From Caldisericota bacterium (GTDB lineage: Bacteria; Caldisericota; Caldisericia; B22-G15): DNA of 38,649 nucleotides. The notes beneath the pieces were generated by a model. That model made no database searches. It was not told the origin of the DNA and worked only from the letters and a program-made list of their open reading frames with translations. Every line of letters starts with the position of its first letter. Within the stretch, counting starts at the first letter, position 1. Shown piece by piece: positions 27,345-35,305 of this stretch. The stretch spans positions 1 through 38,649 of the forward strand of contig QMOO01000001.1 in assembly GCA_003648245.1 (NCBI GenBank), in the 5' to 3' direction. The translations under genes and the position numbers were made by a program.

Positions 27345-27966
27345 GCTTCTATTCATTTTACCTACCATAATCATTGCAGTTATTATTCATGAATATGCAC
27401 ATGGATGGGCTGCATATAAATTGGGTGATGAAACTCCAAAGAGAAGTGGGAGATTAACCCTGGATCCACTGAAACACATTGATCCTATAGGCACAATTCT
27501 TGTTCCAATACTACTTCTTATAACATCCAACTTTACTTTTACATTTGGATGGGCTAAGCCAGTTCCAGTTAACTTTTTAAGATTTAGAAATCTTAGAAAG
27601 GGGCTTATTCTGGTTTCCCTTGCTGGACCTCTATCAAATCTTCTCCTTGCTTTAGTATTTGCTTTAATCTATAGATTTCTTGTTTTTCCATTTCCAGCAT
27701 TTTCTTCTTCGTATCTGGAATTTTTTACAAGGTATATGGTAATAATAAACTCTGTTCTTGCAATATTTAACCTGATACCCATTCCACCTCTCGACGGATC
27801 AAAGATTTTATATGGAATATTTTTGAAGTACCCACAGGATGTTCTTATGAATCCAAAGATTGATATGTACGGGATGATTATTCTTGTTATACTTCTCTTC
27901 TTTGGAGTGATAGGAAAGATTATAAGTCCGATTTTAACATGGCTAATATACCTACTTCTCTGGTAA
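27322..27966 (+). CDS. Site-2 protease family (M50) membrane metalloprotease
   Basis: A 214-residue intramembrane zinc metalloprotease with about six hydrophobic helices. The zinc motif HEYAH (H23, E24, H27) lies in helix 1, and FNLIPIPPLDGSK (N150, D158) supplies the third ligand. There is no PDZ or CBS domain, so it belongs to the small YwhC/SREBP-protease-like group common in thermophiles. A substrate cannot be predicted. It starts 23 bases inside the previous gene with AAAGGAG upstream and overlaps hflX by 28 bases. Confidence 0.93.
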   Translation: MFLKKLLELLFILPTIIIAVIIHEYAHGWAAYKLGDETPKRSGRLTLDPLKHIDPIGTILVPILLLITSNFTFTFGWAKPVPVNFLRFRNLRKGLILVSLAGPLSNLLLALVFALIYRFLVFPFPAFSSSYLEFFTRYMVIINSVLAIFNLIPIPPLDGSKILYGIFLKYPQDVLMNPKIDMYGMIILVILLFFGVIGKIISPILTWLIYLLLW

Positions 27967-29081
27967 GCAAGAAAAAGAAAAAAGCTGTACTTATAGGAAC
28001 GATAACTGGAAAGTTCAGCCAGTTCTTACCAGAGGAAACTCTGGAAGAACTTGATCTTCTTGTAAGGACCCTGGGTATAGAGGTGGTATTTAAAACTTTA
28101 AAAAGACTTAGAGAGATCAACCCTGCTTATTTTATCGGTAAGGGGGCACTCATGGAGATTTCCAGTCTGGCAAAGGATAAGGGGGCAGAATATCTTATTT
28201 TTGATGAAAAACTTTCCTATTCTCAAATAAGAAACATAGCGAATTTAACTAACCTATTTGTTCTTGACAGACCCCATGTAATAATTGAAATTTTTGAGAA
28301 GAGAGCAAAAACAAGAGAAGCTAAAATCCAGGTGGAGCTTGCAAGGCTCAAGATGGAACTTCCAGCCATTGTTGGTATAGGGAGAAGCCTTGATCAACAG
28401 ATGGGAATTGTTGGAATAAGGGGTGGTCCTGGAGAAAAGTATAGAGAATTGAAGAGAAGAACTGTGGAGAAAAAGATAAAACAACTGGAAAAACAACTTA
28501 CTTTGATAAAGAAAAGAAGAATTACAAGGAGGAAATTAAGAAACAGAAGTGGTATTCCTATAGTGTCAATAGTTGGTTATACCAATGCAGGAAAGACCAC
28601 TCTTTTCAACGCAATTACTTCAGAGAAGGCATATACGGAGAATATGCTCTTTGCTACCCTTGATACCCTTGTAAGGAAGTCATATCTTAAAGGTCTTGGG
28701 AAGGAAATAATTTTTGTCGATACCGTTGGTTTTATCCAGAAACTTCCACCCATTCTCATTTCCTCTTTTAGATCTACGCTTGAAGAGATTAACGATTCTG
28801 ATTTGATACTTCTTACAGTGGATGCATCAAATATATCTTATAGGAAACATATAGAAACTGTAAGAAAAATTCTTAGAGAGATTTTAATAAGAGATATACC
28901 CATAATAATTGTCTATAACAAAATTGACCTTTTAGAAGGATTCCAAATAGAGAAACTAAAAAGTGGAGATCCAGAGGGAGTCTTTGTGTCAGCTCTAAAG
29001 GGCTATGGAATAGAAAAACTGAAGGAAAGAATAACTCAGCTACTTTCTGGCATCAACTCAAATGCATTTAAAGAAGCTTAA
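27939..29081 (+). CDS. hflX: GTPase HflX
   Basis: A 380-residue ribosome-associated GTPase involved in rescue or splitting of stalled ribosomes. The N-terminal domain (about 15-170) has the glycine-rich GIVGIRGGPGEKYRELKRR motif of HflX. A coiled-coil linker precedes the G domain, with G1 GYTNAGKTT (K219), G2 FATLDTLVR, G3 DTVGFIQKLPP, G4 NKIDLL and G5 VSALKGYG. The assigned ATG lies 28 bases inside the protease gene without an obvious close ribosome-binding site, so translation is probably coupled. The gene is convergent with dctM, with only two bases between the stops. Confidence 0.96.
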   Translation: MANIPTSLVSKKKKKAVLIGTITGKFSQFLPEETLEELDLLVRTLGIEVVFKTLKRLREINPAYFIGKGALMEISSLAKDKGAEYLIFDEKLSYSQIRNIANLTNLFVLDRPHVIIEIFEKRAKTREAKIQVELARLKMELPAIVGIGRSLDQQMGIVGIRGGPGEKYRELKRRTVEKKIKQLEKQLTLIKKRRITRRKLRNRSGIPIVSIVGYTNAGKTTLFNAITSEKAYTENMLFATLDTLVRKSYLKGLGKEIIFVDTVGFIQKLPPILISSFRSTLEEINDSDLILLTVDASNISYRKHIETVRKILREILIRDIPIIIVYNKIDLLEGFQIEKLKSGDPEGVFVSALKGYGIEKLKERITQLLSGINSNAFKEA

Positions 29082-29083
29082 CT

Positions 29084-30373
29084 TTACGGAGTATAAAGAC
29101 CAGCTTTAACAGGTATCCATAAGCTTAGCTGAGGGAAGAATGTGAGTATAATTAGACCAACAACTGCGGCAATAACAAAAATCCATACTTCTCGAGAGAG
29201 TCTATCAAGGCTACTTTTTATCAAATTTGCTGCAACATAGAGATTTACAGCTACAGGTGGTGTGATCTGGCCAATGGCAAGGGCAACTACAAATATCACT
29301 CCAAAGAAGAGAGGATCTATGTGGAAGTGTGCAAGAACAGGCATCAATATAGGCATGAAGACATAGGTTATTGAAATCGCATCAAGGAACATACCTGCGA
29401 TAATGACAACGAGGTCTGTAAGAAGCAATACAACTATAGGAGATTTTGAGACTGACACAATAAATCTTGCGGAGGTGTCTATAACACCTAAGGTAGCTGC
29501 TGCCCATGAGAATATACCAGCAAATGTTACAACAAACATTACAACAGAGGAGGTAACAGCAGTATTAACGAGTGCTTCATAAAGTGATTTTAAGTCAAGA
29601 GTTTTATATACAAAGAATCCCACAAATAAACTATAAAATACAGCAATTACTGCTGCCTCTGTAGGTGTAGCAACACCTGCATAGATTCCACCAAGTATAA
29701 TCACAGGTGCAAGTAATGCCCAAAAAGCATCCTTTAGTGCAATAAGAATTTCCTTGAGGCTGCCTCTTCTTGTTGTACCGTGATAATTTCTCTTCTTCGA
29801 AACATAATAGGCGCCTCCTATGAGAGATAGTCCTATAATTATACCCGGGATGATACCGCCAAGGAATAGAGCACCCACAGATACACCAGTAACATTACCA
29901 TATATTATGAATGCTATACTTGGTGGAATAACAATTGCAAGTCCACTGGCTGCAGCTATGGTTGTTGCAGCAAAGTATGAACTGTAACCCTGAGCAACCA
30001 TAGGTGTTATTAGTATGAGTCCAATAGCAGCAGTAGTTGCTGGTCCTGAACCAGATACAGCACCCCAGAACATTGCAGTTACTATAGCTGCTATTGCAAG
30101 GCCACCTGTAGCTTTACCAACAATTAATGTTGCAAGATCTGCAATCTTTTTTGCAAGCTTTGCCTTCTCCATAATGATACCGGCGAGAACAAAGAAAGGG
30201 ATGGCTATAAGTGGGAATTTGGCTATTCCTGCTGCGAAGTTTCTTGAGAGCATATCAAGTCCAAGATGGTACTTCCATATGGCAAGAACTGCAGCTATTC
30301 CAATTGAAGTCCCAATTGGTACACCAAATATCAAAAGTAAGAAAAAAACTCCAAATAATAAAAGGATGGCCAT
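29084..30373 (-). CDS. dctM: TRAP transporter large permease DctM
   Basis: A 429-residue transport subunit with about 12 membrane helices, forming the sodium-driven channel of a tripartite ATP-independent periplasmic transporter. Typical stretches are FFLLLIFGVPIGTSIG, FPLIAIPFFVLAGIIMEKA, MFWGAVSGSGPATTAAIG, LAIVIPPSIAFIIYG and IGQITPPVAVNLYVAANL. Length is normal. The ATG overlaps the stop of dctQ by one base (TAATG). Sodium coupling is known for the family and fits a sodium-type ATPase in this window. Confidence 0.96.
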   Translation of the reverse strand: MAILLLFGVFFLLLIFGVPIGTSIGIAAVLAIWKYHLGLDMLSRNFAAGIAKFPLIAIPFFVLAGIIMEKAKLAKKIADLATLIVGKATGGLAIAAIVTAMFWGAVSGSGPATTAAIGLILITPMVAQGYSSYFAATTIAAASGLAIVIPPSIAFIIYGNVTGVSVGALFLGGIIPGIIIGLSLIGGAYYVSKKRNYHGTTRRGSLKEILIALKDAFWALLAPVIILGGIYAGVATPTEAAVIAVFYSLFVGFFVYKTLDLKSLYEALVNTAVTSSVVMFVVTFAGIFSWAAATLGVIDTSARFIVSVSKSPIVVLLLTDLVVIIAGMFLDAISITYVFMPILMPVLAHFHIDPLFFGVIFVVALAIGQITPPVAVNLYVAANLIKSSLDRLSREVWIFVIAAVVGLIILTFFPQLSLWIPVKAGLYTP

Positions 30374-30855
30374 TACTTCCCTCCCTTATCTATATTCTTT
30401 ATCTCTCTTAAAGTAGATTGAAAAATTCTTATAAATATAAAGACAGAAAAGATAGGAATTCCAATTGTGTATACCCAGAATGGGATACCCAATGCTTCAC
30501 TTGTTGCATGAAACAGAGTTATATCTTGATATATCTCCTTAATTGCATATATATTGACAAGGAGAAATAGAATGGTTGATAAAAGTCCAGAAATTATGGC
30601 TACACCTTTTCTAATTCTCTTCGGTAATTTTTTGTACAAAGTAACCATTCCAAGGTGAGACCCTCTTTCAAATGCTATTGCAATACCTATCACAGTGACC
30701 CATATGAATAAATTGACCTCTATCTCCTCAGTAAATGCAAATGAAAAGTGAAAAATGTATCTACTTAAAACATTTATAAAAGCAATTGTTGCCATGACAA
30801 AGACCATTATGGCAACCAACAATTCCTCTATCTTAAGTTTCTTCTTTCCTTCCAT
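30373..30855 (-). CDS. dctQ: TRAP transporter small permease DctQ
   Basis: A 160-residue protein with four membrane helices (about residues 14-34, 48-68, 88-106 and 128-146), the usual form of the small TRAP permease that associates with DctM. RYIFHFSFAFTEEIEVNLFIWVTVIG resembles the family signature with the FxWxEEL-type turn. A hairpin terminator stands between it and dctP upstream, so its level is probably lower than that of the binding protein. Identification is strong because of the dctP-dctQ-dctM order. Confidence 0.93.
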   Translation of the reverse strand: MEGKKKLKIEELLVAIMVFVMATIAFINVLSRYIFHFSFAFTEEIEVNLFIWVTVIGIAIAFERGSHLGMVTLYKKLPKRIRKGVAIISGLLSTILFLLVNIYAIKEIYQDITLFHATSEALGIPFWVYTIGIPIFSVFIFIRIFQSTLREIKNIDKGGK

Positions 30856-30882
30856 TTTTTCTCACCTTCCTTTAAAACAGAA

Positions 30883-30905
30883 AAAGGGGGAGAAACTCCC
30901 CCTTT
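30883..30905 (-). terminator. Intra-operon terminator hairpin after dctP
   Basis: On the minus strand AAAGGGGGAG pairs perfectly with CTCCCCCTTT around a TTT loop, and the stem runs into a T5 tract followed by CTGTTTT. It starts 3 bases after the dctP stop and ends 27 bases before dctQ. It likely lets only part of the transcripts continue into dctQM. Confidence 0.85.
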
Positions 30906-30908
30906 AAC

Positions 30909-31994
30909 TTACTTACCCATATCTCTCTTTGCTGCCTCAACAACTTCTTTTCCAATCTTATCTACCCATTCATCAAATACTGGTTTTGTTGCCTCTATAA
31001 ATGCCTCTCTTTCCTCATCTGTTAGGAAGGTAACCTTCATGCCATTATCTTCCAAGTACTTTACAGGATCTGCAACTTCTGGAGTAACTCCAAACTTTTC
31101 CTTGAGAATATTTATGGACTTATCTCCATCAAGTCCAGCACGGCATAGAGCCTTTTCATACTCAGCTGCCTCCTCTGCAGCTTCTTTTATTGCCTTCTTT
31201 ATATCATCTGGAAACTCATCCCATATCTTCTTGTTTACTCCAACAATAACTGGATCAACGAGGTAGTTCCAGAAGGTTGCATACTTATGGTATTGCCATA
31301 TTTTGACAGGTATGAGAACTCCAACTGGATTCTCCTGACCATCAACAGTTCCTTGCTGGAAAGCAGTTACTGCATCTGCCCAGTTCATATTGGTTGGATC
31401 AGCACCTAACTGTCTGAAGATATCAAGGAATATTGGAGAACCGACAACTCTAATCTTCAATCCCTTCAAGTCCTCTGGTCTCCTTATTTCTCTCTTGCTA
31501 TTTGTTAGCTCTCTAAATCCATTCTCAGCCCATGCTAAGCCAACTACACCCTTCTCTTCCATCTTTTTAAAGATTATTTTCCCCGTCTCTCCATACTCCA
31601 TCTTGTCAAGGTTTTCAAATGTGTTTATAAAGAATGGTAGGGAGAACACATTCATCTCCTTTATCACAGGAGACCAGTTAATTGTGGAACCCCATGCAAA
31701 GTCTATTGCTCCAGATGCCATAAGCTGAAACTCATTTGTTTGCTTACCTGCAAAGAGCTGTCCACCATAGTAAACTTTTATATTTACTTTTCCATCCGTT
31801 TTCTCTTTAACATCATCAGCAAATTTTTGCGCACCCAGACCCCACCAGAAGGTAGGACCAACTACTACACTTAGTTTATATTCCTCTTTTGGTGTCCATG
31901 TGGGTTTCTCCTCTTTCGGTTTACAGGAATAAGTGGAGAAGCCCAAAACTACCAGAAGGGATACAATTAAGATAAGACTTACGATTTTTTTCAT
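30909..31994 (-). CDS. dctP: TRAP transporter substrate-binding lipoprotein DctP
   Basis: A 361-residue extracytoplasmic binding protein. Residues 1-23 are a signal peptide ending in STYS before C24, a lipoprotein-type cleavage site with a slightly unusual lipobox. The DctP fold follows: LSVVVGPTFWWGLGAQKFAD, GQLFAGKQTNEFQLMASGAID, and LKGLKIRVVGSP, where the arginine normally pairs with the substrate carboxylate, then NWADAVTAFQQGTVDGQENP. A carboxylic or 2-oxo acid ligand is likely. GAGGAGG precedes the ATG. It is 68 bases downstream of the E2 gene with no visible promoter or terminator between them, so it is probably read from the sigma-54 promoter. Confidence 0.95.
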   Translation of the reverse strand: MKKIVSLILIVSLLVVLGFSTYSCKPKEEKPTWTPKEEYKLSVVVGPTFWWGLGAQKFADDVKEKTDGKVNIKVYYGGQLFAGKQTNEFQLMASGAIDFAWGSTINWSPVIKEMNVFSLPFFINTFENLDKMEYGETGKIIFKKMEEKGVVGLAWAENGFRELTNSKREIRRPEDLKGLKIRVVGSPIFLDIFRQLGADPTNMNWADAVTAFQQGTVDGQENPVGVLIPVKIWQYHKYATFWNYLVDPVIVGVNKKIWDEFPDDIKKAIKEAAEEAAEYEKALCRAGLDGDKSINILKEKFGVTPEVADPVKYLEDNGMKVTFLTDEEREAFIEATKPVFDEWVDKIGKEVVEAAKRDMGK

Positions 31995-32062
31995 GATTTA
32001 ACCTCCTCTCTAAAAGTTTTATTTTTTTAAAAATGTAATATTTTCTCACCTCCTTTTCCAAT

Positions 32063-33142
32063 TCAAATTTCAGGGTTTTCAATTAAGTTAGCTAATTCCT
32101 TTAAAAACTTTGCTGCATCAGCACCATCTATAACCCTATGATCATAAGATAGAGAGATATAACCCATATCTCTTATGAAGAGTGTATTGTTGTCAAAGAT
32201 TTTAATTCCTTTTTTGATCCTGCCAATTCCTAAAATTGCAACTTCTGGTGGATTTATAACAGGAGTAAATATATCTGTTGCCATCATTCCAAGATTGGTT
32301 ATTGTGAATGTAGAATCCCTTATTTCTTCTGGTTTTAAAACTCCGCTTCTCGCTTTAGATGCAATTTCTTTAAGCTCATTGTTTATTTCTTGAAGCGATA
32401 AAGAATCAACATTTTTTATGACTGGAACAATAAGACCTCTCTCTGTATCAACAGCAACTCCAATATTTACATGGGTGTAAATCTTCAACTTGTCACCATC
32501 AAAGTGTGCATTGAATTTTTTAAATTTCTTCAAAGTGCTTGAAACAACAAATATCAATCCAGATGTGATGCTAACATTCGTTTCATTAACTTTTTTTATA
32601 AATTCAGTGAAATCAACCTCTAAGATGTTTGTTACTGTTACTGCTGTATGAAAAGATTTTGAAAGCCTCTCAGAGATGACTTTTCTTAAGCCTGAGAGTT
32701 TCTCTATTGTTACTTCCCTCAAGGAGGTGGAGGCGGAGAGGAACGGCAAGAGATCCCTTTTAACTATTCTTCCTCCAGGACCACTTCCTTTAACCTTTGA
32801 TAGATCAATATTCATCTCCTTAGCTATTCTCCTTGCAAGAGGAGATATTTTTATCCGTTCCTCTCTCCTCTTTGGAGGTACTGGTTCTTTCTTTTCCTCT
32901 TTTTCTCCTTCCTCTTCAATTAAGGCTATAACCTCTCCAACTTTATACTCTTTTCCTTCTTCTCCCATTATTTTTTTGATAGTTCCACTAACTGGTGAAG
33001 CTACCTCATTTGTTATCTTTTCTGAGGAAACCTCAAGTAATGGTTCACCCTTCTTGACTTTTTCACCTTCACTTTTAAACCACTTTTCTATAAAGCCCGT
33101 TTCCATTGTTAAACCAAATTTTGGCATTCTTACTTCATACAT
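32063..33142 (-). CDS. acoC: 2-oxo acid / acetoin dehydrogenase E2 (dihydrolipoamide acyltransferase)
   Basis: A 359-residue E2 core protein that carries the acyl group on lipoate and transfers it to CoA. There is one lipoyl domain (1 to about 77) with the attachment lysine in SSEKITNEV, a charged linker, a peripheral-subunit-binding domain (ISPLARRIAKEMNIDLSKVKGSGPGGRI, about 98-127), and a catalytic domain ending in SYDHRVIDGADAAKF (HxxxDG). The short form with one lipoyl domain is common in acetoin and Gram-positive pyruvate complexes. The ATG follows E1beta by three bases. The substrate class is inferred from the regulator and E1; pyruvate or a branched-chain acid is possible. Confidence 0.9.
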   Translation of the reverse strand: MYEVRMPKFGLTMETGFIEKWFKSEGEKVKKGEPLLEVSSEKITNEVASPVSGTIKKIMGEEGKEYKVGEVIALIEEEGEKEEKKEPVPPKRREERIKISPLARRIAKEMNIDLSKVKGSGPGGRIVKRDLLPFLSASTSLREVTIEKLSGLRKVISERLSKSFHTAVTVTNILEVDFTEFIKKVNETNVSITSGLIFVVSSTLKKFKKFNAHFDGDKLKIYTHVNIGVAVDTERGLIVPVIKNVDSLSLQEINNELKEIASKARSGVLKPEEIRDSTFTITNLGMMATDIFTPVINPPEVAILGIGRIKKGIKIFDNNTLFIRDMGYISLSYDHRVIDGADAAKFLKELANLIENPEI

Positions 33143-33145
33143 TGT

Positions 33146-34117
33146 TTACTCCAAAACTTTTTTGATAGCTTTAATTACATCTTTATAATCTGGTGTGACA
33201 AATTCCTCAAGTGGTGGACTGAATGGCATGGGAACATTCTTTTCACCAACCCTCAAGATGGGTGCATCCAGATAATCAAAAGCTTCCTCCTGAACTACAC
33301 TGGCAATTTCTGCTCCCCACCCAGCTCTCTTCCAGGTTTCATGGGCAACCACAAGGTGGTTTGTTTTCTTTACAGATTCAATAACTCTCTTTTTATCCCA
33401 AGGAACCAAAGTTCTTAAATCGATCATCTCAACACTTATTCCTTCCTTTTCCAATTCATTAGCTGCCCTTAATGATTCATGCACCATTCTTGACATAGCA
33501 ACAACTGTTACATCCTTTCCCTCTCTTTTAATATCAGCAACTCCAAATGGAATTAAATATTCTTCCTCTGGAACTGGACCTTTTATTTTATAAAGTCTCT
33601 TGTGCTCAAAACATATAACGGGGTCATCACTTCTTAATGCAGTTTTCATTAAACCTTTCATATCATAGGGTGTGGAGGGGATTATAATTTTTATTCCTGG
33701 CACATGCATGAATATTGTCTCTATCGATTCTGAATGCTGAGCTGCTGCTGATTGAGCTACACCATCAGGACCTCTTAAAACAAGGTGAAGTTTTCCCTGC
33801 CCCCCTGTCATGTATCTTATCTTCTCAATCTGCAAAGTTATTGATTGTATTCCCGTAAAGAGGAAGTCTGCAAAGTGAAATTCAACTACAGGACGCATCC
33901 CTACGAGGGCAGCACCCAACGCTGAACCGTAAATTGCTTCTTCAGATATTGGCGTATCAAATATTCTGTCAGGAAACTTACCTAAAAGTGATTTATAGGC
34001 ACCAAATATACCTCCCTGTTTTGCAATATCCTCTCCATAAGTGAATATGGTAGGATCCCTCTCCATTTCCTCAAGAATTGCTTCACCCAATGCTTCTGAG
34101 AAAGTTATCTCTCTCAT
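33146..34117 (-). CDS. acoB: 2-oxo acid / acetoin dehydrogenase E1 beta subunit
   Basis: A 323-residue transketolase-like beta subunit forming the thiamine-diphosphate site with E1alpha. Family stretches are EITFSEALGEAILEEMERD, IFTYGEDIAKQGGIFGAYK, DTPISEEAIYGSALGAALVG with the conserved glutamate, AQSAAAQHSES, and ISVEMIDLRTLVPWDKKRV. The C-terminal LRVGEKNVPMPFSPPLEEF is typical. Spacing to E1alpha is 12 bases with a GGAGG site, and E2 follows within 3 bases. This subunit does not itself separate pyruvate from acetoin complexes. Confidence 0.93.
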   Translation of the reverse strand: MREITFSEALGEAILEEMERDPTIFTYGEDIAKQGGIFGAYKSLLGKFPDRIFDTPISEEAIYGSALGAALVGMRPVVEFHFADFLFTGIQSITLQIEKIRYMTGGQGKLHLVLRGPDGVAQSAAAQHSESIETIFMHVPGIKIIIPSTPYDMKGLMKTALRSDDPVICFEHKRLYKIKGPVPEEEYLIPFGVADIKREGKDVTVVAMSRMVHESLRAANELEKEGISVEMIDLRTLVPWDKKRVIESVKKTNHLVVAHETWKRAGWGAEIASVVQEEAFDYLDAPILRVGEKNVPMPFSPPLEEFVTPDYKDVIKAIKKVLE

Positions 34118-34129
34118 TCCTTACCTCCA

Positions 34130-35110
34130 TTAATAATCATAGCCAGTATCATCAACAAATAGATCTGTTAGTGCATCCTCTGGTTTTGGCATAGGACTTT
34201 CTTCAGCAAACTTTACTGCTTCATCTATCTCTTTTTCAGATTCACTCCATATAGAGTCTCTTAGATTTTTATTTAGAATCTTCATTTCAAAGAGTTTCTT
34301 TTCGAACCTTCCTATGGGTTCTTTGGATAAGAATTTTTCTATTTCTTCTTTCTTTCTATACAATTCAGGGTCTCCAACAAAGTGTCCTTTCAGCCTATAG
34401 GTTTTTGCCTCAATCAGAGAAGGACCTCCACCTTCTCTTGCTCTTCTTATAGCCTCTTTAGCAGTTTCATACACAGCTATAACGTTATTTCCATCAATAG
34501 TAACCCCCGGTATTCCATAACCTACTGCTCTATCAGAGATATTCTCAACAGATGTTGTTTCCTCTACTCTTGCCGTGGAGGCAAATCTGTTATTTTCGTT
34601 AATAAATACAACAGGAAGCTTATAAATAGACGCGAAATTCAGACTTTCATGAAATGCACCCGTATTTGAAGCTCCTTCTCCAAAAAATGCAACAACGACT
34701 TGGTCACTTTTTTTGATTTTTATTCCCAGTCCTGCACCTACAGCTATTGGTAATCCACCACCGACAACTCCGTTGGCACCCAAAACACCTATCTCAAAGC
34801 TTGCTATATGCATGGAACCACCTTTTCCCTTGCAGTAACCTGTAAGTTTACCATAAAGCTCAGCCATCATTCTTTTCATATCTCCACCTTTGGCAATCAT
34901 ATGTCCGTGTCCCCTATGTGTGCTTGTGATATAGTCATCTTTTCTTAAATTTGCCATTACCCCTGTAGCGATAGCTTCTTCTCCAATGTATAAATGGATG
35001 AATCCCGGAAGTTTACCCTCTAAAAATAATTTCTCTGCCCTTAATTCAAAATTCCTTATTCGAACCATTGTTCTGTACAAATTTAGTAGGAAGTCCTTTG
35101 AATATTCCAT
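34130..35110 (-). CDS. acoA: 2-oxo acid / acetoin dehydrogenase E1 alpha subunit
   Basis: A 326-residue thiamine-diphosphate-binding subunit that decarboxylates the 2-oxo acid or splits acetoin. Visible are GFIHLYIGEEAIATGVM, THRGHGHMIAKG, KGKGGSMHI, the ThDP motif GEGASNTGAFHESLNFA ending in NENN, and RLKGHFVGDPELYRKKEE. The GHF-GDP-YR loop is closer, as I recall, to acetoin dehydrogenase and some pyruvate E1alpha than to branched-chain enzymes. The frame is open further upstream to 35254, but ATG 35110 is chosen because AAGGAGG lies 5 bases before it and the sigma-54 promoter lies at 35144-35160. Operon order E1alpha-E1beta-E2 is normal; E3 is missing. Confidence 0.92.
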   Translation of the reverse strand: MEYSKDFLLNLYRTMVRIRNFELRAEKLFLEGKLPGFIHLYIGEEAIATGVMANLRKDDYITSTHRGHGHMIAKGGDMKRMMAELYGKLTGYCKGKGGSMHIASFEIGVLGANGVVGGGLPIAVGAGLGIKIKKSDQVVVAFFGEGASNTGAFHESLNFASIYKLPVVFINENNRFASTARVEETTSVENISDRAVGYGIPGVTIDGNNVIAVYETAKEAIRRAREGGGPSLIEAKTYRLKGHFVGDPELYRKKEEIEKFLSKEPIGRFEKKLFEMKILNKNLRDSIWSESEKEIDEAVKFAEESPMPKPEDALTDLFVDDTGYDY

Positions 35111-35143
35111 GAAAACCTCCTTGATCTTTTCTGTTCTAAAGTA

Positions 35144-35160
35144 TGCAAATTTTGTGCCAA
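35144..35160 (-). promoter_or_regulatory. Sigma-54 promoter of the dehydrogenase-TRAP operon
   Basis: The minus strand reads TTGGCACAAAATTTGCA, which matches the sigma-54 consensus TGGCAC-N5-TTGCA exactly, with GG and GC at the required spacing. Transcription should start near 35133, leaving a leader of about 23 bases that holds the AAGGAGG of E1alpha. The adjacent upstream gene encodes a sigma-54 activator. Confidence 0.93.
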
Positions 35161-35223
35161 TATAGATAAAAACTTGATTATGAAAGTATTTGAAGCATAG
35201 GTGTACGAAAAAACTCTTGTCAT

Positions 35224-35243
35224 TTTTACAAATATATGTAAAA
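35224..35243. promoter_or_regulatory. Inverted repeat, likely activator site 1
   Basis: TTTTACA-N6-TGTAAAA is a perfect 7-base inverted repeat centred near 35233.5, about 100 bases upstream of the predicted sigma-54 start. This is the usual distance for an enhancer-like activator site. Binding by the neighbouring regulator is inference. Confidence 0.6.
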
Positions 35244-35288
35244 TAATTTAACAAAGGTTAGGAGATACGATAAATACCGCCTTATTAG

Positions 35289-35305
35289 TGTAAAAAATAT
35301 TTACA
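35289..35305. promoter_or_regulatory. Inverted repeat, likely activator site 2
   Basis: TGTAAA-N5-TTTACA lies directly after the stop codon of the sigma-54 activator gene and about 164 bases upstream of the predicted start. It has the same TGTAAA/TTTACA half-sites as the repeat at 35224-35243 but turned outward-in. It is too AT-rich to be a good terminator. Confidence 0.5.

Noticed and set aside
35111..35254. Longer N-terminus for E1alpha
   Set aside because: It would run over the sigma-54 promoter and predicted transcript start, and the added residues do not resemble the family. ATG 35110 has AAGGAGG at the right distance.
35289..35305. Terminator for the sigma-54 activator gene
   Set aside because: The stem is only six A:T-rich pairs with a single G:C and no following T run, so an activator binding site is the better reading.
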